Assembly (NCBI GenBank): GCA_010405405.1
Contig: MU004234.1
Span: forward strand, 2,709,988 to 2,773,987
Direction: 5' to 3'
Source: Microthyrium microscopicum
Taxonomy: Eukaryota > Ascomycota > Dothideomycetes > Microthyriales > Microthyriaceae
Length of the DNA stretch: 64,000 nucleotides
This document shows, piece after piece, positions 1 through 11,933 of the stretch. The notes under the pieces are model-generated. The model saw only the letters and a program-made list of their open reading frames with translations. It was not told the origin of the DNA and made no database searches. Position 1 is the first letter of the stretch; each line of letters opens with the position of its first letter. The translations under genes and the position numbers were made by a program.

Positions 1-340
1 TGCGTGGTTCTAACAAGGCCAAGGCCGAGCGAGACCGCCGTCAGAATGGTATTCCAAGCCATGATTGGCATCGCACAAAGACTGAAAGGTCGCGAAAGAG
101 ATTCTTCCTAGTCGCACCCAGAGAGCCGTACGTTGAGAAATCCAAGCCAATGGACTACAAGGAATGGTTGACTTCGATGAAAATCCCCCATCTCGACCAG
201 AAGATAAGTATCCAAGAAATATATAGATTGCACTGGCCTCAATATGGGTATGTCAGATTAAGCTTTTTCCTTTAATTGAAGAACAATTGGTTAATTGGAG
301 CCAGTGTAGGACTTTGATTGACATAAAGAACCGTATTTGA
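1..340 (+). CDS. 3' end of an unrecognised gene (partial)
   Basis: A frame beginning at base 3 is open from the window edge and reads as a strongly basic, charged segment, then a segment rich in Trp, Tyr and Ile. An intron with a GTATGT donor at 248 and a TAG acceptor ending at 309 (62 bases) would join it to a short last exon ending in TGA at 338-340. About 92 codons are visible. I do not recognise the family and see no catalytic motif. The intron length and signals match the other genes here, which is the main support for it being real. The 5' part lies outside the window. Confidence 0.45.
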
Positions 341-905
341 GCAATCATTACCTATCTCGCTTTCGTACTTTTCAGAAGGTCTAAGCTCTACCAGAACTTG
401 GCTTATGATTAAGATCTCTTAATCAAGGCTTACGCCTAATTTGATGTTATGAAACCAGGTAGGTGAACAGAGCTTGGAGCAGGTGAGCTTTGAAAGCCAA
501 TCAGAATCACGACGTACCTAATATATATTATAGACATCCGAACTGATCGGTTCAACGAAGCATCGTTCACAACCCTAGCCGAATAGATGGCCTGCAGGCC
601 TTCATAATTCCCCAAGATCGGTCAGCCGAAGTGTACGACCGTATTTATAGTACGATCAAAAACCTGCTCATTACTGGTCCCCAATATGTGTGGGGCTATC
701 ATGTTGCGATGCATAATACCGACAGGATGAAACTATTTTTGTTCCCTGGATCGAGTTTGCCGTCAGTATATTTATTATACCTATGTGCGCCTGCATGTGA
801 TGCTTCCTTCGCCTCTTTACCTTAAGAAAGTTCTGTAAGTCTGAGGGTTCCTTCGCATTCCAAATCACAACTCTCCTTCTGTCTCACGCCATTCCTTCAA
901 GCAAC
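341..905. other. intergenic, upstream of the cytochrome gene
   Basis: No convincing reading frame. Two overlapping opposite frames of about 65 codons (631-868) have no recognisable content. It presumably holds the promoter of the gene at 906. Confidence 0.5.
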
Positions 906-1742
906 ATGAAGCTTCTGAGCCTTGCCCTCCTTGCTACGGCAGGCTATGTTTCTGCTCAAGACGCTGAGGCAGCAAAAGCCTTCACTGATCCAGCCACGGG
1001 AATTTCCTTCCAGGCAATTACCAGTGCAAAAGGCACAAAATTTGGTATTGCATTACCGAAAACTGGGAGCAAAGATTTGATCGGCTTTTTGGTACGTGGT
1101 TCTATCATTAGGGTGGTTCGCAAGCGATATGACTTGTGCAATAAACGAAGTGGCAATGATATATCGAATTTATGCTAACCAGTTTCTAGTCTGCTCCAAA
1201 GGGCATGTCCTACACAGGCGGAGTTCTGGGTACTAAGATGAATGGCACTGTAAGCTAGCATCTCCTGTTCACCACGGCCTTGGACTATGTCCATGTTTGT
1301 TGCACTGGCTAATTGTCTCCGCTGTTAGGTCCTTCTCGTCGCCTGGCCTAATGGCAATAGCATGATGGGCTCTATCCGCAAGGTGCCGGACGGTCCCAAA
1401 GGGCATGCCTCACCAGTAGAGTTGAAAACTGACATATCAATGGCTGTAATCCCTAAAGGATCATTCGTTGCGCCGTCCGGTGACTGGCAGTACACATTCG
1501 TCTGCACCGGCTGTCTTGGTCGCAAGGACGTTTATCCTGCCACAGCTGCCAAGGAGACTCTAGCATGGGCAGTTAGCACGACACCATTGACAGAGCCAGC
1601 GAAGCAAGATGGCCCACTAAACCATCATCATGCAGGAAGTGGAAGATTCACAGTGGACATGGTCAGTGCACGACATGAGAAATACGATCAATGGGCAAAG
1701 ACAGCAAAGACAGCTACCAAGGCTACATACCTACTCAGATAG
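906..1742 (+). CDS. secreted CDH-like cytochrome domain protein
   Basis: Three exons (906-1091, 1190-1249, 1329-1742) give 219 residues. Both introns (98 and 79 bases) have GTACGT/GTAAGC donors, a GCTAAC or GCTAAT branch site and TAG acceptors. The start is supported by a clean signal peptide (MKLLSLALLATAGYVSAQ). The mature protein matches the b-type cytochrome (DOMON-like) domain of cellobiose dehydrogenase: a V-L-L-V-A-W-P-N-G strand, a C-T-G-C pair near residues 136-139, a L-A-W-A-V-S strand and a late L-N-H-H-H...F-T-V-D-M segment. In that family the haem iron is held by one Met and one His; candidates are the Met residues after PNG and the His cluster, which I cannot assign exactly. There is no flavin dehydrogenase domain, so it is a stand-alone cytochrome. 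It may pass electrons to extracellular oxidases such as LPMOs, but that is inference. Confidence 0.85.
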
Positions 1743-2464
1743 AAATCTAGACTTAATTAAGCGGTTCTCCACATTATCTAGCATTACTACCACGTGGTCC
1801 GACTTTCTAATTGCTTTAAGCGAACAGAATGGGAGATCTAGAATGATGATCCCTGCGAACGATTGTGGCGTGCAAAATTACCAGGTCCCTGAATACTATA
1901 TCCTACCGCTGAGAAATAGGAGTTTATGGTTTGACCATGATCATTACGTACTTAATCTGGGGAAAGACAAGGATCAAGCTACAACTTCAAGGGACTTAAT
2001 AATAAAGGCTGAGAATGGCAAGATTGGAAAATGATGAGGCTGAATCACCATCAGGCTGAAGATAATGCGTCGCCTTGGCAGCCTCATGTATAGTTATGAT
2101 ACGTTACCAAAAAAGATTAAAGAGTTATAAACGATGTAGGATTGGTCTACTTGAATGCCGCGACTAGCATAATTAAGCCACATTCCAGATAAGAAATTCG
2201 ACGTCTTTCAACTTATACCTACCTTAACTGGCCTACCCTCATCAACTGCGATGGCTCCTATACAACACGCTCTGCTTTAAGTGCTTGATCTAACACATTG
2301 ACCTTAGAATCGCACATTTTATCAAATGTAATGGAAAGTATGACACCTTACAACCGGTAGCGTTCATGGGAGCCAGCGAAGCTGATAGGAGCACGGCATT
2401 TATTTTGTCGATCAGTTGAGCTGAGTTCTTAAAACTTTAAGGGCCCGTTCCCAACGAATATCGT
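1743..2464. other. intergenic, no gene seen
   Basis: A 134-codon frame at 1630-2034 overlaps the cytochrome's last exon in another frame and shows no family features. I see nothing else. Confidence 0.5.
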
Positions 2465-2710
2465 ATGTTCCACATCTCGTATCCTTCTAGTGGTGAGTGC
2501 GACTCCGGCAATGAAGACCTCGGCCTCCCTGACAACAGCTACATTGCTCACCATGAAAAAGTACAACTCTGCATGCTCTGTTCAAGCATCTTTGAGGACC
2601 CCAGCCAAAACTTGATCCATCATTATTCAGCGAGGGAGGATCTATTGAGATCGTCTTCACATGCTCCTTGTGTCAAATATCGTCAATCTCACCCCAGTCA
2701 AGGTTTCTGA
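2465..2710 (+). pseudogene. possible remnant of a HET-domain protein N-terminus
   Basis: An 81-codon frame contains a L-C-x-L-C-x-x-I-F run followed by H-H-Y-S, a D-L-L-R-S-S run and a later Cys. This resembles the Cys-rich lead region that precedes the HET domain in many fungal heterokaryon-incompatibility proteins (C-x2-C-x2-I-F ... HH-x-S ... DL-x2-S-A ... C-x2-C). No HET domain proper follows within the next kilobase, so if the resemblance is real this is a stump. It could also be a chance frame. Confidence 0.3.
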
Positions 2711-3873
2711 CGCCGCTCGTCACAATCCTTAGGCTCAAGTAGGAATCAAAGATGTTTCTCCTCTGAAAAGCATGACCTGCGCAAGATTATTGGTCCTGAG
2801 CTGCTCTTATAGAACACAAATCTTGGGTGTCCTCATTTCTTGTTCTATATGCATGGAGCGAATTCTCCTTTTGACTATGACTCAAGACGACAACAACCAC
2901 GACAAAAAGCTGGATTTATAAAGCACTGTCACCAATTATTTGACTGATTGCTACTGCGAAGCGCATGGGTGCAGTCATGAGCAAGAGCCAGGTGATTTTC
3001 GCGGGAAGATGTGTCATATTTGAAGAAGGTATGATCACAGGAAGGTATTTGGTTGCTTTGATGGCGTTGCAAAGCAGGCCCTATATATAAGTAGATACCT
3101 GTCATAGCGGGCGATGGAAGTAGAAAAAGCAACAGCCTGATACATTTAAGAAAACCTGGTATATCGAGAAGATAGAAGCGGTCTGTAGCCTTCGATGTTG
3201 TCAACACATGAGACGGAGGTAATCTCTAGTCGATATATCTCCTCCTCGGTCTAATCGACTGTACTTGTGGCTGGTATTTCCTAAAAGTGTACTGCGCCAT
3301 CATTTTCTCTATTTCCCTCCCCCACAAATACGGTAGTCTGGAAGATTTAGCCTCATGGATTATACCGCATACACTCTCACGAACTTCATTCTATGGAGGT
3401 AATACTTAGAGAGCTCATTGTTCTTCGCAATGAGAGACTGTGAATAAATGGGAGAGTCCGCGAACAATACTCGACAGAAATGCTCGAATCTGCGATACAC
3501 TCCTCTGTTTCCCATCAAAACTTAGAGATCTGCATTCTTTTATTAAGTCATTCCCATTTGATGAGCTCAAAAATGCTATACTCCTTCTGGTTTGGCGTTC
3601 CAAAATGTCTACCTTTGGTGAATTGAACTTCTGCGCACAACGTCGCATTATCATTCACGACGCCAAGAGCCTAACATCATTCACCGAACCCATTTCGCTG
3701 ACTTGGCGATGGATATCTATGAGGTATCAACTGCAGACTCCTTATCTTCGCTTTTCGTGACATTCTATTCATCCTTCTCTGTCATCAGCTCTATCCCATC
3801 CTTTATCTCCACCTTCTTATACGATTCAATTCCCGCATCAACTTCGCCAGCGATAACCTACAATTTCTCCATA
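2711..3873. other. intergenic, upstream of the first CCCH-RBR gene
   Basis: Several short frames on both strands overlap each other and show no recognisable content. The frame of the downstream gene is open back to 3703, but the paralogue shows that translation starts at 3874. Confidence 0.45.
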
Positions 3874-6751
3874 ATGGTTGTCTGTAAGTTCTTCCGTAGA
3901 GGATTTTGCTTTCGAGGCGAAAACTGCCGCTACAAGCACGAAATTGACACCCTGAACACTGCCGGACCAGCGACCAGTGGAATCGCAACTCATTTAGAGA
4001 GCCTCGATAGGTATGTCTTTATGCTCCTTGTTCCTCATCTCTTTGTTTATACTGCGCCTTTTGTATCTCTCCCACAAAACTATATTGTACGCTCCTTGGC
4101 GCAAACTAATTGAACCCCACAGAACCGACAAAGCAAACATCCCTTGCCGGTTCTTTGTCCGAGGAAACTGTAATCGTGGAGATAGATGTCTCTTCAGACA
4201 TAGTCTGAGCCTTGATAATGCGCCTGTTCCGCAAAACTCCATACCCAATGAACGAACTCGCACTCATTGCCGGCGCTTTCCCCCGAGTGGATGCGCAGAT
4301 GGCGATGATTGCTCATCCATACACCAAGAAAACAATCTAGCGTGTCTTGGAGCGCAGCTCAAGGTTAGTCTCCTGCTGCTTAATTTTTATGAAAACAATT
4401 ATGCTAAACTCCTCGTGCACAGAATCATGACCGTGACAATTTCAGGCGCATCATTGCTGGCGCATTGGTTAAATTTGCAGACGCTGGCGGAGTAGAAGAT
4501 ATATCGCTGCCATCCGACTAAATCTTGATTCGTTTGTCACCTCTTCCAATCGATTCTACTTGTTCAACAGTTATCGCACTGTTAAAGGGAATTGACATTG
4601 TGCTTCCAGATGCTTTGATTGAAATTTCTCAGGAGCGCAACACTCTCATCACCCAAGCCAAGATATATACAAAAGATTCCAGTCTAGCCAGCACTCTTCA
4701 GGTCACCGATGGTATCCCACGTGAGCACGCCATTTCGGGTATGGCTCTCCGTTTCACGAAATTGCCCGTATATACTCTACCTGGAATGCGACTTAAGGGA
4801 ATTGACAGTCGGAAGATTCAAATTTCATGGCGCAGCTCAACACGCACTGTTTGGCTAAGCTTCAAGCTTGAGTCGCAGGCAGTGCGTGTCTCTAAAAGAT
4901 TCCAAGACGAAGTATATGACATAAAAGGATCGACGGTGAACGCAACTACAGGAGCCGAAGTGCTTAATCCTCACAAGCGCCCCAAATTGACCGTGGAATT
5001 GACCAATGTGCCAAATGACGCAGATCAATCTAGCATTAACGCTGCTATTTCAGAGGCAAACGACAAACCGAGTTACATTTCACTCGCTCGGCTCACCTAC
5101 GATGCCACCTTCGAAGAGGTGGTATCGCTACTCGGTTTCAGACTCGCAAATTTCGGCGACGTTGTTGCCCTTGACAGTCTTGCAGCGCCATTGTCCAAGT
5201 ATGCAAAGGTTAGAGCAACATTCAAGAGCAGTGCAGAAGCCTCTCTGGCAGCAGCCGCCTTGAACACTGAGCGTCAAAATTTTCTGGGCGGTGGCAAGCT
5301 CTCAGTCAAGATCGTGCATACTCTAAAAGCAAAAATACTCACTGCCACGTTTGACGTTCTCCGCAACCAACTGGAGTTTCTGGCATTCAGATTCTTCTTG
5401 TGGAATAAAGAGACCGCGCTCCACTTTCATCGCAACACTGATTTCTATCAACGACTTACCGCAATTCGCATTGAGGCTGCCAGTGCTAAAGGAGTCACTG
5501 AGGTCAATATCGCTTTGCAAAAGATTCTCGGCGGAACGATTGCAAGAGATGCAGATAATTCTTTGCTGTGGCTTCCTCTATCGGACCAAAACGATTGGGC
5601 ACTGCAAAAGGTTCGAAAGCTACAGAGCGACTTGCAAGTTAAGATTGTCCGCGATAACCGAAAGAAGCAACTTCACATATTGGGTCCACCAGAACAAATA
5701 GATGCTGCAGTTGCAGCACTGACGCGTATCATCAACGAAGAACGGTCTGAGCTGGGCAAAGCTACTATATCCAACATTAAGACATCCTCAAGCTCAGTGC
5801 AATCAAGCAAAAATGGAAACGAGGACTGCGTTATTTGTTGGTCTGGAGCTGAGGACCCAGTCACAACTTCTTGCGGGCATATATATTGCGAGGAATGCTT
5901 AGAAAATCTTTGCATGGAAGGGGATTTGGGTGACGCTTACACTGTAATCTGTCTGGGTGACTCAGGACAGTGTCAGAAGCCACTCGAACTAGAAGAACTT
6001 CACTCGATTCTACCATCAGTGGTGTTCAACGCCATGCTAGAGCATGCCTTCGACTCGAAGGTTCGGAAGAATCCAGACAGCTTTCATTACTGTCCCACAC
6101 CAGACTGTGGCTTCGTATATCGGTCCACATCAACTGCTCATACTCATTGGTTGTAACAAGTGTCTTCAGTACATTTGCACGAGCTGCCATGATTCACATC
6201 CCAACAACTCATGTGCTGAGTTCCAATATATCAAGTCGGGGAGCCAGCAAGCTTTCGAGGAGTACAAGAAGGCCAACAATATGAAAGAGTGCCCGCGCTG
6301 TACTCTGACAATGGAGAAAATTGATGGATGCAACCATATGTCCTGCCCATCATGTGGTGCTCACGTTTGTTGGGTCTGCTTGGATCATTTCGAAGCTGCC
6401 ACAGAGTGCTACGATCATCTCATTGAGGTTCATGGACATATTGGCCTGGTGGATCATCCAGCCGAGGAGGTCATGCCTGACGAAGACTTTGCGCCAGACC
6501 AGATACCTGATGAGGAGCTTTTCTTGAATTTCAATCTGGCTGGACGACATGCTGCTGGGGAGGATCTGGATATTCTTCTTGCACAGTGGAACCTTACAGA
6601 TCTGCTTGCCACTGTAACCTTTGCTGCTCTCGGAATGACTGAGGAGGACATCACACTTTTGCGTGCCCTAGCGGCAAATCAGGCTGCCTTACAAGATGAT
6701 GGCCTCGTCAACGACGAGGAAGCAGGAATGGATGCATATCAGCCTCAATAG
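3874..6751 (+). pseudogene. CCCH zinc finger + RBR (RING-IBR-RING) E3 ligase-like gene, disrupted
   Basis: This is a paralogue of the gene at 7901. Exons begin at 3874, 4123 and 4423, with introns 4011-4122 (GTATGT..ACTAAT..CAG) and 4364-4422 (GTTAGT..GCTAAAC..CAG). Three CCCH fingers follow each other, each C-x7-C-x5-C-x3-H. RNA-binding-like and KH-like stretches come next, then RING1 (from Cys codon 5826), an IBR and a RING2/Rcat whose catalytic-type Cys in D-G-C-N-H-M is codon 6329-6331. Two lesions stand out against the paralogue. One is an in-frame TAA at 4519-4521, where the paralogue has a Tyr codon in an otherwise colinear D-[Y]-x6-LPIDST alignment. The other is a frame change between the IBR Cys codons at 6106 and 6152. 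No GT..AG pair between 6106 and 6152 would restore the frame and keep the Cys ligands. Sequencing error cannot be excluded, but two lesions favour a recent pseudogene. Confidence 0.75.
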
Positions 6752-7900
6752 AGCTCCTCTTATAGTGCTATCGTGCGTCTTCGGCTACTTCTCTGCGCGT
6801 TGGTCGGCAGTATTCCAAGGGTTCAGAGGCTATCAACGATACAAAGAAAGCGACACGCTTGCCACTACCGCCACTAAACAAGAAATGCTGTGTTTCTCAT
6901 CCTACTTGTAAGGGCATTAATATCGAATGCATTCTCTGAGGATTGGAGCTCTGGATAATACAAGAAGGCAGATAATGGATATTGTCCTGATACAGTAGCA
7001 AGTCGCTCGGTTTACTCCACCTTTGAGTTAAAATGCCCAAGATACCTAGGTACCTGTTAGATCAGGAAGCAGGACGATAGAGAATAAGATTAAAGATACA
7101 ACAATCAAATGAGCTGACCTCATCTGATCTTTTGCGGCCCAGTAAACAACTCTAGCTGGAAGTCACTCTTGGCGCGGTGCCAATGACGGACGGCGCAGAC
7201 CAGGTTCCGTCCGGTACGCGGGCGAATACTGGACGGGGAGTGCCCGCGACTGGGTTAGGGGAAGACTATCTTTTATGAATAAAATGACGGCTGTGATTTT
7301 GGGGCGGGCGAACATTTCGGGCAAGATTAGGATGTGCTGCAGGAGAATCGTTTGGGGTTGAAGGACCATAAGGCTGAGAAATGCGGCTTTGACGACTAGT
7401 ATATCTTGGCAGCCTCACCAGTACAGTGGAGCGATCAGAATAAAGTAAGTTCGGTATCAAAGGGGGTCAGAAAGCGGATGCGTTCTTACGAATTGCTTTA
7501 TTGGTTGCCCATTCAGTAGATCGATAAGGAACATATTTTCATGGTGGAGTGGTGGCTTGAGAGTGAGAAACGCTCTTCGAGACCCGCCATCACTGCAGGG
7601 TTTTGAATGCCTCTAGCCGAAATGTTATAGGTGAATGCCGACAAATGAGAGCAAAGCTACCTCTACAAATGTTGGAGCTGTCAAGCCGGTGATTGAGGTG
7701 GTGCTGTGCTAACCTCTACAAGCTTGTGCTCCAGGGGCTGCGCTGCTTTTCGGTTTCTTCCTCTGTTAAATCTCGCTTCACCAGCGCTCGCGGTGTACCT
7801 TCAGTCTTTATCCCCTCAAAGCTTTACCCATCCTCCAGCTTTGTCGTCATCATTCTAGTTCTTATCGTTTATTCACGGTCAGAGTGTTGAAACAATTGAT
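6752..7900. other. intergenic between the two CCCH-RBR paralogues
   Basis: A GC-richer patch at about 7160-7280 and a few short frames, none with recognisable content. The sequence just before 7901 is pyrimidine-rich, as fungal promoters often are. Confidence 0.45.
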
Positions 7901-10227
7901 ATGACCGTTTGCAAATTCTTCAAGGCAGGTGAATGCAACAAGGTGAGATTTCCCCGTCAATTCCAATCTCTCAACAGAATTTTGGGCTCCATCCCATAGA
8001 ATATGACGCTGATCAAGGATATGGTTACCGCTAGACGCAATTGCTTTGATTATAACGTTGTACTAACTAATTCCAGGGTCGCGACTGTCCATATCAACAT
8101 CCAGAGCCAGGTCCAGTTACACGAGTCATAGATGGGGCTCTAGTGCAGTTTGCAAGTTCTGGCTCTGTTGAAGATGTCTCTTTCGCGTCTGATTACACTT
8201 CTTTTCATATATCGAAGCTTCCGATCGACTCGACACCAGACACTATTGTGGAACTACTTCAATGCCTCGATTTATTGGTGAAGAAGTCTCATGTTCGAAT
8301 ATTCAAAGATCAAGACACAATGGCTTTGCATGCAAACATCACCACAAAAGACCGTAGTTTGGCTTCGCTTCTTAAGGAAATCAACCACATTGAGGGCTTG
8401 AGGACGCTATCGGATGCAGCTTTGGAAGTCAAGGAAGTAACTGTTTATAGTGTACCAGGAGGACAACTTCGGCGTATTGATAGCCGCAAAGTTCAGTGCT
8501 CGTGGCAACGTCCAACTCGAGAAGTAATCTTGATATTTGGTCAACAGCAGATAGCAGACCGAGTGCGCCAAAAGTTTCAGGACAACGTCTATACAATACG
8601 AAGCGTCAAGGTATCCGTCGCTGAAGAGCCTCAAGAGATGCTAGCAAATCATCGCGAGCTGTACACAACACTTCGGCTACAGAATGTTCCCGTTGAAGCA
8701 GATCAAGACGTTATCAAGGCTTCTATTCGTCACGTAGGAGATCAGCCGGACAACATCACACTGTTGGAGCCTTCTTACCGCAACAATTTCACAAAGGTCG
8801 TGGCAGCGCTTTCTGAGAAGTTCTCAGCTCTGGGTAATATTCGAGATGCCCATCCTCTTATGCAACTTCACGCACAACGATTCCAGATGCGAGTAACCTA
8901 CTGCGACGAACAACATGCTACAGTTGCAGCAAGACTCCTACAAGGTCAGATGCAGGAAGTCCTCGGTGGCGAGCCCATTGAAGTGAATGTCCTCCATTCA
9001 ACGAAGTCCAAGGTTTGCACTGAAATTTTCGATGTTCTTACTACCCGGTTGGCACAGCTGAAGTCAGACCTCAAAGATATGGGCCTTGACGTCAATATAT
9101 ATCACTATCGCAATGCCGGCTATTTGAAGCGATTCACGACGCTGAAGATTGAGGGCGCTTCTATCAAAGCAGTCGCCTATACTGATGAACAGCTCCAAAA
9201 AATCATGCAAGGAGAGATTATGTGTGATCAAGATGGCAAAGCACTCTGGTGTCCCTCTTTGGAATACGAAAGCGGCACATTACGGCGAATTCAAGACCTT
9301 CAGACCCCGCTTGGCGTTAAGGTTATTCGCAAGAAGTATTCGAAACATCTTCAGATCTTCGGTCCGCTCGCCAATTGCAGCGAAGCATTACTTCTAGTGA
9401 AGACCATCGTGGAGGATGAATACCCTGAGAATAGTAGATCCGCTAAAATAGATGCGGATACTGAACTGGGCGAGAAGCCTGCAGAAAACGAGTGTCAAAC
9501 CCAAAGTTGTGCAGTGTGCTGGACCGAGGCGGACACTCCAATAACTACATCTTGTGGCCATGTGTATTGTTTGGATTGTCTCGAAAACATGTGCAAGGCT
9601 GGAGACAGCGGCACTGACTTTGCAATTACTTGTCAAGGTGCAAGCGGCAATTGCGATCGACCTCTCCAATTGCCTGAGCTTCAATCGCTGTTGCAACCTT
9701 CAGTACTGGAAGATGTACTCAGGATATCCTTTCTGTCCTACATCAGCAAACATTCGAATGATTTCCACCATTGTCCCATAGCAGATTGCTCTGGGATCTA
9801 TCGAGTAGCTTCTAAGCAGCTTATGCGTCGATGTGGAATTTGCTTGGAAGAACATTGCGCGATGTGCCATCATCAGCACCCAGACATATCTTGTGCGCAG
9901 TTCCGGGCCAATAATGCCGAAGACAAACAATTCGAAGAATTGAAAACTCAGATGGGTCTGCAAGATTGCCCAAACTGCTACATGACCATTGAGAAGTCTG
10001 ATGGGTGCAATCACATTACCTGCAAATGCGGGGCACATATATGCTGGGCTTGCTTGAAGCATTTCGAAACTTCAGGCGAGTGTTATGGCCATCTAAGAAA
10101 GGTACACGGAGGGTTTGGAATAGCGGCGGGCAACCACGAAGCCTATCATGGAGATGATGAAGAAGAAGAAGACGACGATGACTGGGTGTTCGGACTTTTC
10201 GACGATGACGAGTTGGCGGCCATGTAG
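7901..10227 (+). CDS. CCCH zinc finger + RBR (RING-IBR-RING) E3 ubiquitin ligase-like protein
   Basis: Two exons (7901-7942, 8077-10227) give 730 residues. The 134-base intron has a GTGAGA donor, an ACTAAC branch site and a CAG acceptor, and it splits the single CCCH finger (C4-x7-C12-x5-C18-x3-H22). The middle holds two stretches that read like RRM folds (around LPIDST, and around L-x-L-x-N-V-P) and a KH-like segment (V-x-K-V-I-R-K ... L-x-I-F-G-P). RING1 begins at C492, the IBR at about C580 and RING2 at C645. The Rcat Cys is C658 in D-G-C-N-H-I-T-C. In RBR ligases this Cys takes ubiquitin from E2 as a thioester before transfer, so it is probably an active HECT/RING hybrid ligase. The C-terminus is a run of Asp/Glu. 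RNA-binding domains joined to an RBR suggest ubiquitination on RNA or ribosomes; that is inference. Confidence 0.87.
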
Positions 10228-10806
10228 GAATCACGTCGCCCTGCGCCTTGTACCAAATTCGACAGCCATGATGAGATGTGTTGGCTCATAGCATACAGAA
10301 CCTCCGTCGGACTTTGGACGGGAAATCAGGGGCTGGCGAGACTTATTGTTAGCACGAAGATTTTCAAGAATAAAAATATCGTCGGGCTCCAAATTATGGC
10401 CAATTAGTTCATGTCCGCAAAGTAGGCATTAATAGTCTGAGTAAAACGAAACTTGAATAGGCTAAATACGATATGGGCTGGGCAATTTGCCAATCATCAG
10501 TCAAACACTGCAGCTTTTCAGCTCACCAGGCTGTGGATTCGCCCTCATAATAAGCGGAAATCTTATGGAAATTGTAGGGCTTGATATAATGTGATATTTC
10601 AAGAGTAAAACTTATGTATTGTGGGCAGTTGCTACAGGTAGAATGAATTTTTTCCGAGCTACTCAATGAAAACAACACGTTCCCCAACACCTAAGTGTCT
10701 AGATGGGTTATCAATCTACAGATCTGGTCCATTACTAGGGCTAGCATTAAATAACCTTCGCTTAGGAACAATTACGGTCACCCTTCCTATCGCCAAACAC
10801 GATTAT
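10228..10806. other. intergenic, downstream of the RBR gene
   Basis: No coding signal seen on either strand. It separates the convergent RBR gene and the minus-strand Cys/His array. Confidence 0.45.
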
Positions 10807-11068
10807 TTACTTTGCCCATTGGGCCCACTGCAGCGTATACGAGCCGTCAGGATCCTGTCCTCCTTCAAGAGGAGGCTGAACTTGCAGACTCCATGCCAAG
10901 ACGTTGACACATTTTTTTCAAGGACCAAAAGTCTAATTCTGTTCATGAATTGAATTTTGTTGATCACAGGCCCAGCCTAATGTAGAGCTTGTGGCAATTA
11001 GCTGCGATGTTGTCTGGATCTTCGGGGTGTGTGCAATCCCGAAAGACTCGTCCACTATTCAAACACAT
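10807..11068 (-). pseudogene. array member A, decayed Cys/His protein
   Basis: The N-terminal half (ATG at 11066-11068) reads M-C ... V-F-R-D-C-T-H-P-E-D ... N-C, matching the family, and closes at a TGA near 10973. In another frame, further on, a segment ending at TAA 10807-10809 reads C-V-N-V-L-A-W then Q-P-P-L-E-G-G-Q-D-P and G-S-Y-T-L-Q-W. This matches the C-terminal half of the neighbour at 11364. I found no GT..AG intron of reasonable size joining the two halves, so this looks like a broken copy, although an unusual intron cannot be ruled out. Confidence 0.55.
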
Positions 11069-11363
11069 CCTTATAAGGATAAGACCAGACGAGGCTGTTT
11101 GACATGTTAAGAAATTCAAAGAATAAACGAAGGGCTGGGTAATACAGGTAGTTTGGACATTACAGTCGGGGATGATGGAGACGTTGCATTTATAGAACAT
11201 AGTTCAAAGTGATAGGAAAGCAGTTCTATCTAGAAGTCGCCTGTTGTGGCTTGAAAGCATTGGCTCCCATCAACAATTCAAGATAGTACTCTAGTGACTG
11301 AAAGAGCATGTATTTCCTGTCAATTGGACTGTTACCGCCCTTAATGTCACTTGGTATGGGAGC

Positions 11364-11558
11364 TCAACGCGGCCACAGTCTCCACTTCAACGAATATGAG
11401 CCGTTGAAATTAGGATCCAGTCCTCCCTCAATAGGGGGTCCAACGCCCATATTCCACCGGTAAACGCCAATACATTTTGGGCGGCATTGTAATGCGATAT
11501 CCAGTTCATCTTCTGGATGTCCGCAAGCCTGGAAGACTTTCCCATTATTCTTACACAT
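11364..11558 (-). CDS. array member B, small Cys/His protein
   Basis: A 64-residue frame begins M-C-K-N-N-G-K-V-F-Q-A-C-G-H-P-E, with C2, C12, H14 and E16 in the family register, followed by C25-x3-C29. After that it diverges. In place of the W-x2-G-x-C-x2-C end it has G-P-P-I-E-G-G-L-D-P ... G-S-Y-S-L-K-W, shared only with member A. A and B therefore form a subgroup lacking the last Cys pair. Soluble, no signal peptide. Function unknown. The size is small, but homology to seven neighbours makes it more than a chance frame. Confidence 0.55.
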   Translation of the reverse strand: MCKNNGKVFQACGHPEDELDIALQCRPKCIGVYRWNMGVGPPIEGGLDPNFNGSYSLKWRLWPR

Positions 11559-11933
11559 TTACTGTATTGTTAACCTTTAAAACGTTCCCTGCCTTCCTTA
11601 TAATCAACTGAGTAATGATAAAAGAATCGGTACGGAAAATGAAGCGACCTAGTAAGGGAGGGCAGACAAATTGGTATTTATAAATATGGATGGCTATGAG
11701 TACAACTAAGATTGTTAAACAATGATTACCTATAGTAAGTAGTTAATCTAACATTTCAGAGAGTATAGATGACTTTTGAACATAACTGGACAAATTTGCA
11801 AGTAAAGTGAGTGAGCTTTCACTAGGATGTACCACCCTCTCCATGAGCAATAGGCCGAAATGTCTGATTTTAAATGTTTAGCTGTTTTTACAAACACTGA
11901 ACAACCAGTTATCATCAGCCAGTCCGAAAATCT

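Noticed and set aside
7163-7460. GC-richer patch with minus-strand frames
   Set aside because: The two frames overlap each other and resemble no family; possibly an old repeat, but I could not support it.
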